Below are positions 32,625 to 40,939 of a stretch of 64,000 bases of DNA, one piece after another. The position numbers and the translations under genes are program-made. Numbering within the stretch: position 1 is the stretch's first letter; every line of letters starts with the position of its first letter. Location: the NCBI RefSeq assembly GCF_051200875.1, contig NZ_CP195191.1, positions 620,001 to 684,000 of the forward strand. The letters run 5' to 3'. Source of the DNA: Pseudotabrizicola sp051200875 (GTDB lineage Bacteria; Pseudomonadota; Alphaproteobacteria; Rhodobacterales; Rhodobacteraceae). Under the pieces are notes generated by a model that did no database searches, was not told where the DNA came from, and was given only the letters and a program-made list of their open reading frames with translations.

Positions 32625-34034
32625 TTAGCAGGAGTAGTACATCGCGTATTCGATCGGGTGCGGCGTGTGCTCGTAGGCGTAAACCTCTTCCCACTTGAGG
32701 GCCATGTAGCCTTCGAGTTGGTCCTTGGTGAACACGTCGCCAGCCAGCAGGAACTCGTGATCCTTTTCCAGCTCTTCCAGAGCTTCGCGGAGCGAGCCGC
32801 AAACGGTCGGGATCGCTGCCAGTTCTTCCGGCGGCAGGTCGTAGAGGTCCTTGTCCGAAGCCGGGCCCGGGTCGATCTTGTTCTTGATGCCGTCGAGGCC
32901 AGCCATAAGAAGGGCTGCGAAGGCAAGATACGGGTTTGCCGACGGATCGGGGAAGCGGGCTTCCACACGCTTTGCCTTCGGCGATTCGGTCCACGGAATA
33001 CGAACGCAGCCAGAGCGGTTGCGTGCCGAGAAGGCGCGCAGAACCGGAGCTTCGAAGCCCGGGATCAGACGCTTGTAGCTGTTGGTCGACGGGTTGGTCA
33101 GGGCGTTCAGCGCCTTGGCGTGCTTCAGGATGCCACCGATGAAGTACAGGGCTTCCTGCGACAGGTCAGCGTATTTGTCGCCAGCGAAGAGCGGCTTGCC
33201 GTCTTTCCAGATCGACATGTTGACGTGCATACCCGAGCCGTTGTCGCCCTTCATCGGCTTCGGCATGAAGGTCACGGTCTTGCCGTAAGCGTGGGCCACG
33301 TTGTGGATCACGTACTTGTACTTCTGGATGTTGTCAGCCTGTTCGACCAGACCACCGAAGATCATGCCGAGTTCGTGCTGGCAGGTCGCCACTTCGTGGT
33401 GGTGCTTGTCAACCTTGATGCCCATGCGCTTCATGGTCGAGAGCATCTCGCCGCGGATGTCCTGGGCTTCGTCAACCGGGTTCACCGGGAAGTAGCCGCC
33501 CTTGTAATTGGCGCGGTGAGCGAGGTTGCCACCTTCCATCGGGGTGTCGGTGTTCCAAGCGGCGGCTTCGGCGTCCAGCTGGAACGACACCTTGTTCGGC
33601 GCGACCGAGTAACGGACGTCGTCGAAGATGAAGAATTCAGCTTCCGGGCCGAAATAGGCTGCGTCGCCGATGCCCGAGGACTTCAGGTAAGCCTCGGCCT
33701 TGGCGGCGGTGCCACGCGGGTCACGGCTATAGGCTTCGCCGGTGTCGGGCTCGACCACGTTGCAGTGCACGCAGAGGGTTTTTTCAGCGTAGAACGGATC
33801 CACATAGACCGAGGAGGCGTCGGGGATCAGTTTCATGTCGGACTGGTCGATCGACTTCCAGCCAGCGATCGACGAACCGTCGAACATGAAGCCTTCTTCA
33901 AAGAAGTCTTCATCGACCAGATCGGCGACGATGGTCACGTGCTGGAGTTTGCCTTTGGGATCGGTGAAACGAATATCAACGTATTCGATTTCTTCGTCCT
34001 TCATCAGTTTCAGAGCATTCTTGATCGCGCTCAT
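32625..34034 (-). CDS. glnA: Glutamine synthetase type I
   Basis: 469 aa from the second of two consecutive ATGs (34037 or 34034). It makes glutamine from glutamate, ammonia and ATP. MFDGSSIAGW, the GSGMHVN ATP-site stretch, NPSTNSYKRLIPGFEAP (NRS-type metal and adenylylation-region signature with the conserved Tyr near residue 397) and RIPWTESPKA are all present. It follows glnB by 70 bases, the standard glnBA operon, so PII and adenylylation control are expected. It ends in a short gap before the secreted-protein gene. Confidence 0.97.
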   Translation of the reverse strand: MSAIKNALKLMKDEEIEYVDIRFTDPKGKLQHVTIVADLVDEDFFEEGFMFDGSSIAGWKSIDQSDMKLIPDASSVYVDPFYAEKTLCVHCNVVEPDTGEAYSRDPRGTAAKAEAYLKSSGIGDAAYFGPEAEFFIFDDVRYSVAPNKVSFQLDAEAAAWNTDTPMEGGNLAHRANYKGGYFPVNPVDEAQDIRGEMLSTMKRMGIKVDKHHHEVATCQHELGMIFGGLVEQADNIQKYKYVIHNVAHAYGKTVTFMPKPMKGDNGSGMHVNMSIWKDGKPLFAGDKYADLSQEALYFIGGILKHAKALNALTNPSTNSYKRLIPGFEAPVLRAFSARNRSGCVRIPWTESPKAKRVEARFPDPSANPYLAFAALLMAGLDGIKNKIDPGPASDKDLYDLPPEELAAIPTVCGSLREALEELEKDHEFLLAGDVFTKDQLEGYMALKWEEVYAYEHTPHPIEYAMYYSC

Positions 34035-34104
34035 CATGCTGCCTTTCGGTGTTGTGGATGTTTCAGTCAGGGCCGGTGAAGGCCCGGTGTTTCTCGGATC
34101 AGGG

Positions 34105-34443
34105 TCAGACCGCGTCGTCGCCGGTTTCGCCGGTGCGGATGCGGATGGCCTGTTCGATGGAGCTGACGAAGATCTTGCCGTCGCCGATCTTGTCGGTGCG
34201 GGCGGCGGCGATGATCGCCTCGATGGCGGCATCGACCATGTCATCGGACAGGATGACTTCGATCTTCACCTTGGGCAGGAAGTCGACGACATATTCGGCG
34301 CCGCGATAAAGCTCGGTATGGCCCTTTTGACGGCCGAAGCCTTTGACTTCGGTGACGGAAAGGCCCTGAATGCCCGCTTCCTGCAGGGCTTCCTTGACCT
34401 CATCAAGCTTGAAGGGCTTGATGATCGCCTCGATCTTCTTCAT
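34105..34443 (-). CDS. glnB: Nitrogen regulatory protein P-II
   Basis: 112 aa from the ATG at 34441-34443, the exact family length. PII senses 2-oxoglutarate and ATP/ADP and adjusts glutamine synthetase and nitrogen transcription. It begins MKKIEAIIKPFKLDEVKEAL, the T-loop is RGAEYVVDFLPK with Tyr51 for uridylylation, and the C-loop GDGKIFVSSIEQAIRIRTGE is intact. It is the first gene of glnBA. The 174-bp gap to the divergent nnr gene should hold the operon promoter; no clear NtrC site could be fixed by eye. Confidence 0.97.
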   Translation of the reverse strand: MKKIEAIIKPFKLDEVKEALQEAGIQGLSVTEVKGFGRQKGHTELYRGAEYVVDFLPKVKIEVILSDDMVDAAIEAIIAAARTDKIGDGKIFVSSIEQAIRIRTGETGDDAV

Positions 34444-34617
34444 GGGCCGACTCCCCCCGGTTTTTTCTCTCACGGACCCTCTGACCACTTCACGACGAGC
34501 GGGGCAATTCGCTAGGGTTTGAACGGGCTACTCTGTCGCGGGATTCCGTAGCCTGTGATTAAAAAATGTGCAATGCGGTTGTTTGGTGGGCAGTTTGGAA
34601 ACTTCTGAGGCGGGGAA

Positions 34618-36225
34618 ATGACGGAACTCCTGACTTCTGCACAAATGCGCGCCATTGAGCAGGCCGCGGTTGCGTCTGGTGAAGTGACCGGCCTCGAGTT
34701 GATGGAGCGCGCCGGACAAGGGGTTGTCGAGGCGATTTTCGAGGAATGGCCAGAGTTGCGGGCCTCCTCGCATCGGGCGGTGGTCCTCTGCGGCCCCGGC
34801 AACAACGGCGGCGATGGGTTCGTCGTGGCGCGGCTGCTGAAGGAGCGGGGCTGGGAGGTGGAGGTCTTCCTCTACGGCGACCCGGAGCGGCTGCCGCCGG
34901 ACGCGCGGGTGAATTATGAGCGGTGGTTGGGGATGGGGGAGGTGTGTCAGCCGAGAACGGATCAAGACGACTTCCGAGCCAGGGGATATCAGACTGACTT
35001 GGTTGTTGATGCGATCTTTGGTACGGGACTTTCACGCGCCGTAGATCAAGAGTTTGAGCGAGGCGCTTTGATTTGGTCCCATAAAGTAGCCAAGTTTGGG
35101 CGGCGTGTATCGATCGACCTTCCGTCCGGCACTTGTTCGGACAGCGGAAAAGCATTGCAAGGTTACAGTTCCAGAGCCGACCTTACAGTTACTTTCGAAC
35201 GTCCACGCGTCGGACACTATTCTCACCAAGCGCCGCAAATGTGCGGCAAGTTAGTTGTCGTGCCGCTTGGCCTGCGACGTCAACCAATAGATTACCTTAT
35301 ACTTTCAGGGGCTTTGGGCAAAGTCGAAGGACCAACAGACCTCGGCAAGCTTGTTCAACTGACTATGAAATCCGTCCAAACAAGCAGTGTTGCCCAGAAA
35401 GGAAACAGCGGTCGGGACCACAAATACGCCCACGGCCACGCCCTCATCCTCTCCGGCCCCTCTGGGCAAGGCGGCGCTGCCCGTCTCACTGCGCGGGGGG
35501 CGCTCAGGATCGGGGCGGGGGTGGTGACGGTGGGGTGTCCACTGGACGCTATCCCCGAGAACGCCGCGCGGCTGGATGCGGTGATGCTGCGGGGGGTGGC
35601 GGATGGGTCGGCTTTGGCGCAGGTGCTGGAGGACAAGCGGATAAACGCGCTGTGCCTTGGACCGGGGATGGGCACCGGGGCGCGGGAGGTGGCTTTGGTG
35701 GCAGCGGGATTGGCTGAGGCCCGATCCACGGTGCTAGATGCTGATGCGCTGACGATTCTGTCGCAGGAGCCTGAGCTGTTTTCGGCGTTGCATGAGAGGT
35801 GTGTGCTGACGCCACATGCCGGAGAGTTTGCCCGCCTTTTCCCGGATATTGCCGAGAAGCTGGCCGCGCCAGCGACCAAGGGTCCAGCTTACTCCAAGGT
35901 GGATGCCTGCCGGGAGGCGGCAGCGCGGGCGGGCTGTGTGGTGTTGTTCAAGGGGCCGGATACGGTGATTGCAGCGCCGGATGGGTGCGCCGCGATCAAT
36001 TCGGCACAGTATGAACGCGCCGCGCCTTGGCTGGCGACGGCAGGTTCGGGCGACGTTTTGGCGGGGTTTATCACAGGGCTTTTGGCGCGGGGATTTCCGC
36101 CCTTTGATGCAGCCTGCACCGGCGCTTGGCTGCACGTGGAATGCGCGCTGGAATTCGGCCCTGGCCTGATTGCCGAGGATTTGCCCGAGCAATTGCCAGC
36201 CGTATTTCGCCGCCTGTTGAAATGA
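34618..36225 (+). CDS. nnr: Bifunctional NAD(P)H-hydrate epimerase/dehydratase, mosaic gene
   Basis: 535 aa. It repairs hydrated NAD(P)H: the N-terminal YjeF_N domain (about 1-215) epimerises, with VVLCGPGNNGGDGFVVARLL; the C-terminal ribokinase-like domain (about 270-535) is the ADP-dependent dehydratase, with CLGPGMGTGA, VLDADALTIL, LTPHAGEFARL and TAGSGDVLAGF. The middle, about 34945-35420, is unlike the rest: 60-base samples are 52% and 45% GC against 70% on each side, with AT-ending codons. The frame is continuous, so the protein is probably functional. Intragenic replacement from another lineage is the likely cause. Confidence 0.92.
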   Translation: MTELLTSAQMRAIEQAAVASGEVTGLELMERAGQGVVEAIFEEWPELRASSHRAVVLCGPGNNGGDGFVVARLLKERGWEVEVFLYGDPERLPPDARVNYERWLGMGEVCQPRTDQDDFRARGYQTDLVVDAIFGTGLSRAVDQEFERGALIWSHKVAKFGRRVSIDLPSGTCSDSGKALQGYSSRADLTVTFERPRVGHYSHQAPQMCGKLVVVPLGLRRQPIDYLILSGALGKVEGPTDLGKLVQLTMKSVQTSSVAQKGNSGRDHKYAHGHALILSGPSGQGGAARLTARGALRIGAGVVTVGCPLDAIPENAARLDAVMLRGVADGSALAQVLEDKRINALCLGPGMGTGAREVALVAAGLAEARSTVLDADALTILSQEPELFSALHERCVLTPHAGEFARLFPDIAEKLAAPATKGPAYSKVDACREAAARAGCVVLFKGPDTVIAAPDGCAAINSAQYERAAPWLATAGSGDVLAGFITGLLARGFPPFDAACTGAWLHVECALEFGPGLIAEDLPEQLPAVFRRLLK

Positions 36226-36249
36226 AAAAGCCGCCCGAAAGGCGGCTTT
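36225..36249. terminator. Bidirectional terminator between nnr and Hint protein 2
   Basis: AAAGCCGCC pairs with GGCGGCTTT around a CGAAA loop, with A residues before and T residues after, at the 3' ends of the convergent nnr and Hint genes. Confidence 0.75.
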
Positions 36250-36274
36250 GCGGTCTTGCGAGGGAAGTTCGGGT

Positions 36275-36760
36275 TCAGGCCATCACTTCAGCGGGTTCGC
36301 AAGTGAGTTCGAGACCATTCGCATAAATGACCTCTGTGGCATCGAAGTGAAGCGAAATCATCCAGATTTCCGAGGCCGTCACCCGGCGCACATATTCCCC
36401 ATCGACAAGTTTGGAGGCCGCAACCACGGCCTGCGCGACGCCGGACAGCGCCTTGGCGCGCCAGTCACGGATCATGATTGGTTGAGTGGGGGCGACGCAG
36501 ATGTCTTCGTCCGGGCGGTCGCGGTCCAGCACACCCTCGGAAATGCTGATCACGTCGCAGTTCTTGACCACGGAAATCTGAACGGACCGAACAGTGCGGG
36601 CGCCAGCGCGCGTGATCACGCGATCACCAGGGGCGATATATTCAACAGGAAGGGCGCCAGCGAGTGTCAGAACCGTTGAGCCGGTTGCAATGCCACAACG
36701 GGGCATCTGATGAGATGCGCGAATATCGCCTGCCTTTTTACCAAAAGTCATCTCGACCAT
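36275..36760 (-). CDS. Hint-domain protein 2, probably cleavage-defective
   Basis: 161 aa, almost entirely a Hint module. A strong GAGGAGG precedes the ATG at 36760. Motif A is CGIATGSTVLT (22-32) with Cys22, and YIAPGDRVITRAGARTV is the following Hint hairpin. The block-B motif that normally reads xPxHR is VAPTQPIM (89-96), with Gln93 in place of His, so autocleavage is doubtful. Hint protein 1 at about 15.7 kb keeps the His. Function unknown; both may descend from the Rhodobacterales Hint_2 expansion. Confidence 0.78.
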   Translation of the reverse strand: MVEMTFGKKAGDIRASHQMPRCGIATGSTVLTLAGALPVEYIAPGDRVITRAGARTVRSVQISVVKNCDVISISEGVLDRDRPDEDICVAPTQPIMIRDWRAKALSGVAQAVVAASKLVDGEYVRRVTASEIWMISLHFDATEVIYANGLELTCEPAEVMA

Positions 36761-36807
36761 GGTCGCCTCCTCGTCTGAACGTCTGCCTCGAAGTTTTTCT
36801 CAGCAGA

Positions 36808-36888
36808 TTAAGTCATCATAATGTCTTCGGCGAGGTAATGTTGGGCCCTCACGGGTTAAGAAAGTGCTCATGTGGCGCTTAAGTCATC
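36808..36888. promoter_or_regulatory. Direct repeat upstream of Hint protein 2
   Basis: TTAAGTCATC occurs at 36808-36817 and again at 36879-36888, 71 bases apart, in the AT-rich 36761-37082 interval. TTAA half-sites recall CtrA-type boxes, but the spacing is not the standard TTAA-N7-TTAA. The interval otherwise shows no gene before the tRNA. Regulatory role is speculative. Confidence 0.3.
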
Positions 36889-37082
36889 CATTTGGATAGG
36901 ATTGTTCACATTTTGCGCCACAATCGGCTGTTTTGACTGTCTAAGCCGAGCTTGAAAAAGCCTTGCGTCTTACATGTTATTTTCCTCTCGCATCTGCTCA
37001 TTTGCTTTGTTAGAAGGGCGCGGAATTTCAGGGTACCCGGCACCGTCCCTTGGGGGACGGGCAGGGGTGCTTTGAGCAATTT

Positions 37083-37167
37083 GCGGGTGTGGCGAAATTG
37101 GTAGACGCACTGGATTTAGGTTCCAGCGCCGCAAGGCGTGGGGGTTCAAGTCCCTCCACCCGCACCA
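37083..37167 (+). tRNA. tRNA-Leu (TAG)
   Basis: 85 bases with encoded CCA, a long variable arm (CGCCGCAAGGCGT) and acceptor arms GCGGGTG/CACCCGC. The anticodon loop TTTAGGT gives TAG, decoding CUA/CUG-type leucine codons. It lies 24 bases before tig, so the two may be cotranscribed and separated by tRNA processing. Confidence 0.97.
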
Positions 37168-37191
37168 GGTTTGGATAAGAAGGACGACAAG

Positions 37192-38526
37192 ATGCAGGTC
37201 ACCGAGACCCTGAACGAAGGCCTCAAGCGCGCCTACACCATCACGGTGTCGGCCGCCGAACTGGACGCAAAAGTTCAGGAAAAACTGCTCGAGGCACAGC
37301 CCGAGATCGAAATTAAGGGCTTCCGCAAGGGCAAGGTGCCGATGGCCATGCTGAAAAAGCAGTTCGGTCAGCGTATGCTGGGCGACGCCATGCAGGACGC
37401 CATCGACGGCGCGATGAAGGACCACTTCGACAAGACCGGCGACCGCCCAGCACTGCAGCCGGAAGTTAAGATGGTGGACGGCGAAACCTGGTCGGAAGGC
37501 AAGGATGTTGTCGTGACCATGTCGTATGACTGCCTGCCGCCGATTCCGGAACTGGACGCATCGAAGATCACGCTGGAGCGTCTGGTTGTGAAGGCTGACG
37601 ACGCCTCGATCGAAGAAGCGCTGAAGAATCTTGCCGCAACCGCCCAGTCTTTCGAAGACCGCAAGAAGGGCTCGAAAGCCAAGGATGGCGATCAGGTTGT
37701 GATCGACTTCAAGGGCTCGGTTGACGGCGACTATTTCGAAGGTGGCACCGCCGAGGATTATCCGCTGGTTCTGGGTTCGGGCTCGTTCATTCCGGGCTTT
37801 GAAGATCAGCTGATCGGCACCAAGGTTGGTGAAGAAAAGAACGTGGAAGTCAACTTCCCGGAAAACTATGGCGCCAAGCATCTGGCTGGCAAAGCTGCTG
37901 TGTTCGAATGCACCGTGAAAGCGGTCAAAGAGCCGAAAGCTGCCGAGATCAATGACGAGATGGCCAAGAACTACGGCGCAGAAGATCTTGCTGCACTGAA
38001 GGGCCAGATCGCCGAGCGTCTGGAAGCCGAATACAAAGGCGCAAGCCGCGCTGTCATGAAGCGCGCTTTGCTGGACCAACTGGACGGTCTGGTGAAGTTC
38101 GATCTTCCTTCGGCCTTGGTTGAAGCAGAAGCAAACCAGATTGCCCACCAGCTGTGGCATGAAGAGCATCCGGAAGAGCATGGCCACAACCACGGCGCCA
38201 TTGAGCCGACGGATGAGCACAAGTCGCTGGCTGAGCGCCGTGTGCGTCTGGGTCTGTTGCTGGCTGAAATCGGTCGCAAGGCCGAGATTCAGGTGTCTGA
38301 CGCCGAGATGACACAGGCTGTTCTGAACGCTGCACGCCAGTACCCAGGCCAAGAGCGTCAGTTCTTCGAATTCGTGCAGAAGAACCCGCAGATGCAGCAG
38401 CAGCTGCGCGCGCCGATCTTCGAAGACAAGGTTGTTGACCACATCGTGGCCGGCGCCAAGGTTTCGGACAAGGACGTGTCGAAGGAAGATCTGCAAAAGG
38501 CCGTTGAGGCTTTGGACGAGATGTAA
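37192..38526 (+). CDS. tig: Trigger factor
   Basis: 444 aa from the ATG at 37192, the only start beyond the tRNA. Trigger factor is the ribosome-bound chaperone and prolyl isomerase. The ribosome-binding signature is GFRKGKVPMAMLKKQFG (43-59), the PPIase domain is in the middle (GDQVVIDFKGSVDGDYFEGG), and the C-terminal helical arms follow. A His-rich insert, HEEHPEEHGHNHG, near residue 325 is unusual and may bind metal. Two hairpins follow the stop. Confidence 0.96.
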   Translation: MQVTETLNEGLKRAYTITVSAAELDAKVQEKLLEAQPEIEIKGFRKGKVPMAMLKKQFGQRMLGDAMQDAIDGAMKDHFDKTGDRPALQPEVKMVDGETWSEGKDVVVTMSYDCLPPIPELDASKITLERLVVKADDASIEEALKNLAATAQSFEDRKKGSKAKDGDQVVIDFKGSVDGDYFEGGTAEDYPLVLGSGSFIPGFEDQLIGTKVGEEKNVEVNFPENYGAKHLAGKAAVFECTVKAVKEPKAAEINDEMAKNYGAEDLAALKGQIAERLEAEYKGASRAVMKRALLDQLDGLVKFDLPSALVEAEANQIAHQLWHEEHPEEHGHNHGAIEPTDEHKSLAERRVRLGLLLAEIGRKAEIQVSDAEMTQAVLNAARQYPGQERQFFEFVQKNPQMQQQLRAPIFEDKVVDHIVAGAKVSDKDVSKEDLQKAVEALDEM

Positions 38527-38553
38527 TCCAACCCCCTTTGGGGTTGTGACAGG

Positions 38554-38585
38554 GGGCCGCATCTTCGGATGCGGCCCTTTTTATT
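38554..38585 (+). terminator. tig terminator
   Basis: GGGCCGCATC pairs with GATGCGGCCC around a TTCG loop and runs into TTTTTATT. A smaller ACCCCC/GGGGT hairpin precedes it. Confidence 0.85.
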
Positions 38586-38710
38586 GCAACCGGAGCGGTC
38601 AGCCCCTAAGTTAAAGACGAAGGCATGGCCTTAGATACGCATTCCCCGAAATTTTGAAATCCAGACCCGAGGCAAAGTAATGCCTTCGGGGGCTAGGGCA
38701 TGGAGGTTTT

Positions 38711-39235
38711 ATGACGACCATAGAAGTGGCGCGCGCCTTTGCGGCGAAGGCACATGAGGGACAGACCCGAAAAGGACAGGGGCAAGAGCCCTATTTCGTG
38801 CATTTGGAGGAAGTGGCTGCATTGGTCGCGCAGTTTGGCGGCTCTTCCACCGCCGTGATGGCGGCATGGTTGCACGATACGGTCGAAGATTGCGGTGTGA
38901 CGTCGGCTGAGATTTCACGACTGTTCGGGCCGAAGGTTGCCGCGATCGTGGCAGAGTTGACTGATGACAAGGCGCTGGAAAAAGCAGAGCGCAAGCGGAT
39001 GCAGATCTTAAACGCGCCCGGGAAGTCGCCTGAAGCGGCACTGGTCAAGCTGTGCGACAAGCTTTCGAATGTCCGGGCGGTTGGGAATTCCCCACCCGTT
39101 CACTGGCCTATAGAGCGGAAGCGTGCCTATGTAGACTGGGCCGAAACCGTTGTTCAGGCGCTTCCGGAGTTGTCGGCAGAGGCGCGTGCCGCTTTTGATG
39201 CGGTTGTAGCGCAGACGCGCGAAACCTTGGCCTAG
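38711..39235 (+). CDS. Small HD-domain hydrolase (MESH1-like)
   Basis: 174 aa. The arrangement FVHLEE (His31), WLHDTVED (His55, Asp56, Glu59, Asp60) and LCDKLSN (Asp116, Asn120) matches the hydrolase half of RelA/SpoT and the small alarmone hydrolase MESH1. No synthetase or TGS/ACT domains are present. The likely activity is ppGpp or NADPH dephosphorylation; not demonstrable from sequence. It is monocistronic between the tig terminator and the convergent DMT transporter gene, which it overlaps by 4 bases. Confidence 0.8.
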   Translation: MTTIEVARAFAAKAHEGQTRKGQGQEPYFVHLEEVAALVAQFGGSSTAVMAAWLHDTVEDCGVTSAEISRLFGPKVAAIVAELTDDKALEKAERKRMQILNAPGKSPEAALVKLCDKLSNVRAVGNSPPVHWPIERKRAYVDWAETVVQALPELSAEARAAFDAVVAQTRETLA

Positions 39236-40224
39236 GGCTGTTCCGGGTCGGCTGATAGGCGTTCAAAGGCGGGGGGCAATTCATTGACCTTTTCCCGCCA
39301 CAGAACCAAAAGGCCTGCGGCCATGATGATGGCAATACCGATCCAGCCTGTCAGGTCTGGCCATTCGTCAAAGAAAGTCCATCCCCAAAGCACTCCCCAA
39401 AGCATGTAGCTGTATTCAAAGGGGGCAACGGCGTTGCTGTCGGCGATGCGGTAGGCTTGGGTCAACAGCGTCAAGCCAAGAGCCGCAATGACGCCACATC
39501 CACACATCAACAGCGCGTCGATGGTTGTTGGCCAAGCCCAACCACGCAAAAGAAAGGCAAGTGTCGGGTGGCTTTCGTTGGCGAAGGCCCCGCTTCCAAA
39601 CGCAGCCGACATTGCCAAGGCGACGACGAGGAAAACGAAATTTCCCCAGAAGGCCATCGCTGGCGCGGTTTCGGTTTCGCCCAACTTGCGGGCAAAGATC
39701 ATTGCGCCCCCATAGGACAGTCCCGACAACAAGACCATCAACGCGGCCCAGTCAAACATTGCCGCACCGGGGCGGACCATGACAACAACACCCGAAAACC
39801 CCAAGGCGACAGCCGCCCAACGCCGCCAACCGACGTTCTCTTTCAGCCAGAGAACGGACAGGACGGTGATGAACAAGGGGGCCGTGAAATAGAGCGCAAC
39901 GGTGGTTGCGATCGGCAGGGCAGGAAGGGCAAGATAGTAGGCGGCATAGGCCATGAACATGATGACGCCCCGCGCAATCATGCGACCGGTCGCTGGCGTA
40001 ATCAGGGTGCGTAGTCCACCATCACGGTAGGCCAGCGCTATAAGCAATGGCATCGCCGTCAGGCCCCGCAGCACCATCGCCTCTGACAGCGGGTAAGACC
40101 CGGACAAAAGCTTCAGGATCAGATCCTGAATAGCGAAAAGACCAATGCCTGCACAAAGGCAAAGGATACCAAGTGCAGTGTCATTTCGGCTGTGAGCGGC
40201 GATAAGGCTGGGCGAGGCGGTCAT
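39232..40224 (-). CDS. DMT superfamily (EamA) transporter
   Basis: 330 aa with about ten hydrophobic segments and two EamA-like halves, for example YPLSEAMVLRGLTAMPLLIA in the first and WKFVFLV-type segments in the second. Members export amino acids, metabolites or nucleotide-derived compounds; the substrate is unknown. A charged stretch precedes the C-terminal tail. Convergent with the HD hydrolase gene, with overlapping stops. Confidence 0.85.
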   Translation of the reverse strand: MTASPSLIAAHSRNDTALGILCLCAGIGLFAIQDLILKLLSGSYPLSEAMVLRGLTAMPLLIALAYRDGGLRTLITPATGRMIARGVIMFMAYAAYYLALPALPIATTVALYFTAPLFITVLSVLWLKENVGWRRWAAVALGFSGVVVMVRPGAAMFDWAALMVLLSGLSYGGAMIFARKLGETETAPAMAFWGNFVFLVVALAMSAAFGSGAFANESHPTLAFLLRGWAWPTTIDALLMCGCGVIAALGLTLLTQAYRIADSNAVAPFEYSYMLWGVLWGWTFFDEWPDLTGWIGIAIIMAAGLLVLWREKVNELPPAFERLSADPEQP

Positions 40225-40323
40225 TTGGTGCTTTCATTGACCCCGGAAGTCAGCCATCTGCTGCCCGGTATTTCGCACCGATCTGCGACATTTCCTTGTC
40301 GTCTTTTGCCCTGAGGCCGGAAC

Positions 40324-40797
40324 CTATTCCAGCGCGTTCATTACCATCGGGCGTTTCTTCGGATCCATCAGAGAGTTGCGCGTCGATCCGTCCAACTTGA
40401 CCTGAAGCTTACCTGTGCTGGTTTTGTCTGAAAACATTTTCAGCGAGGTGCGGGTTCCGGGCATGACGGATGTGCCTTGCGCGGCCACTTGATCGGCGGT
40501 CATCATCCAAGTGCCACTCAAAACTTCGGAAAGGGAAATATTGCCGTCAATCGGAACGCAAAAGGACCCGTCACAATGATATCCCAGTGGATCGCCGGGC
40601 TTTGTCTTGATGGAGAGCGCGACGTAGTCCTTCAGCGTAAGATTATCCATCGGCCCGATCTTTTCCCCACGCAGGAGGCGGCTAGAGTCCTCTAATGTCA
40701 GCCAGTTTTCCTTGGGTTGGGTATAGGCAACATAGGCCGCGAAGCCGGCCAGAGACAGGCAGGCGGTGAAAATGGAAATGAGAACAGCCTTCAACAT
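40324..40797 (-). CDS. Hypothetical membrane-anchored protein, 157 aa
   Basis: 157 aa. The first 25 residues (MLKAVLISIFTACLSLAGFA) form a signal anchor or cleavable signal. The rest is likely periplasmic and contains a CDGSFCVP pair of cysteines that may form a disulfide. Two later stretches are TSLKMFSDKTSTGKLQVKLD and PKKRPMVMN. No domain is recognised. It is encoded alone between the DMT transporter and rplI. Confidence 0.65.
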   Translation of the reverse strand: MLKAVLISIFTACLSLAGFAAYVAYTQPKENWLTLEDSSRLLRGEKIGPMDNLTLKDYVALSIKTKPGDPLGYHCDGSFCVPIDGNISLSEVLSGTWMMTADQVAAQGTSVMPGTRTSLKMFSDKTSTGKLQVKLDGSTRNSLMDPKKRPMVMNALE

Positions 40798-40939
40798 CTA
40801 CACAAATTCCTTTCGCTTAATCTCTCGGGCTTAAGCGCCGGATGTGACCAAAAATTGTCGATGTTTGGCCCATTCAGGGAAAGGAAAAACCGCGCCAGAT
40901 TGCTCTGGCGCGGTTTCTAGCCCGACAATGGTGTCGAAC

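Noticed and set aside
31910..32968. A 352-codon extended start for the secreted protein gene
   Set aside because: The first 157 codons are the glnA 3' region read out of frame; the ATG at 32497 gives a clear signal peptide.
36970..38562. A 530-codon open frame on the minus strand across tig
   Set aside because: It is fully antisense to trigger factor and overlaps tRNA-Leu; long antisense frames are expected in GC-rich coding DNA.
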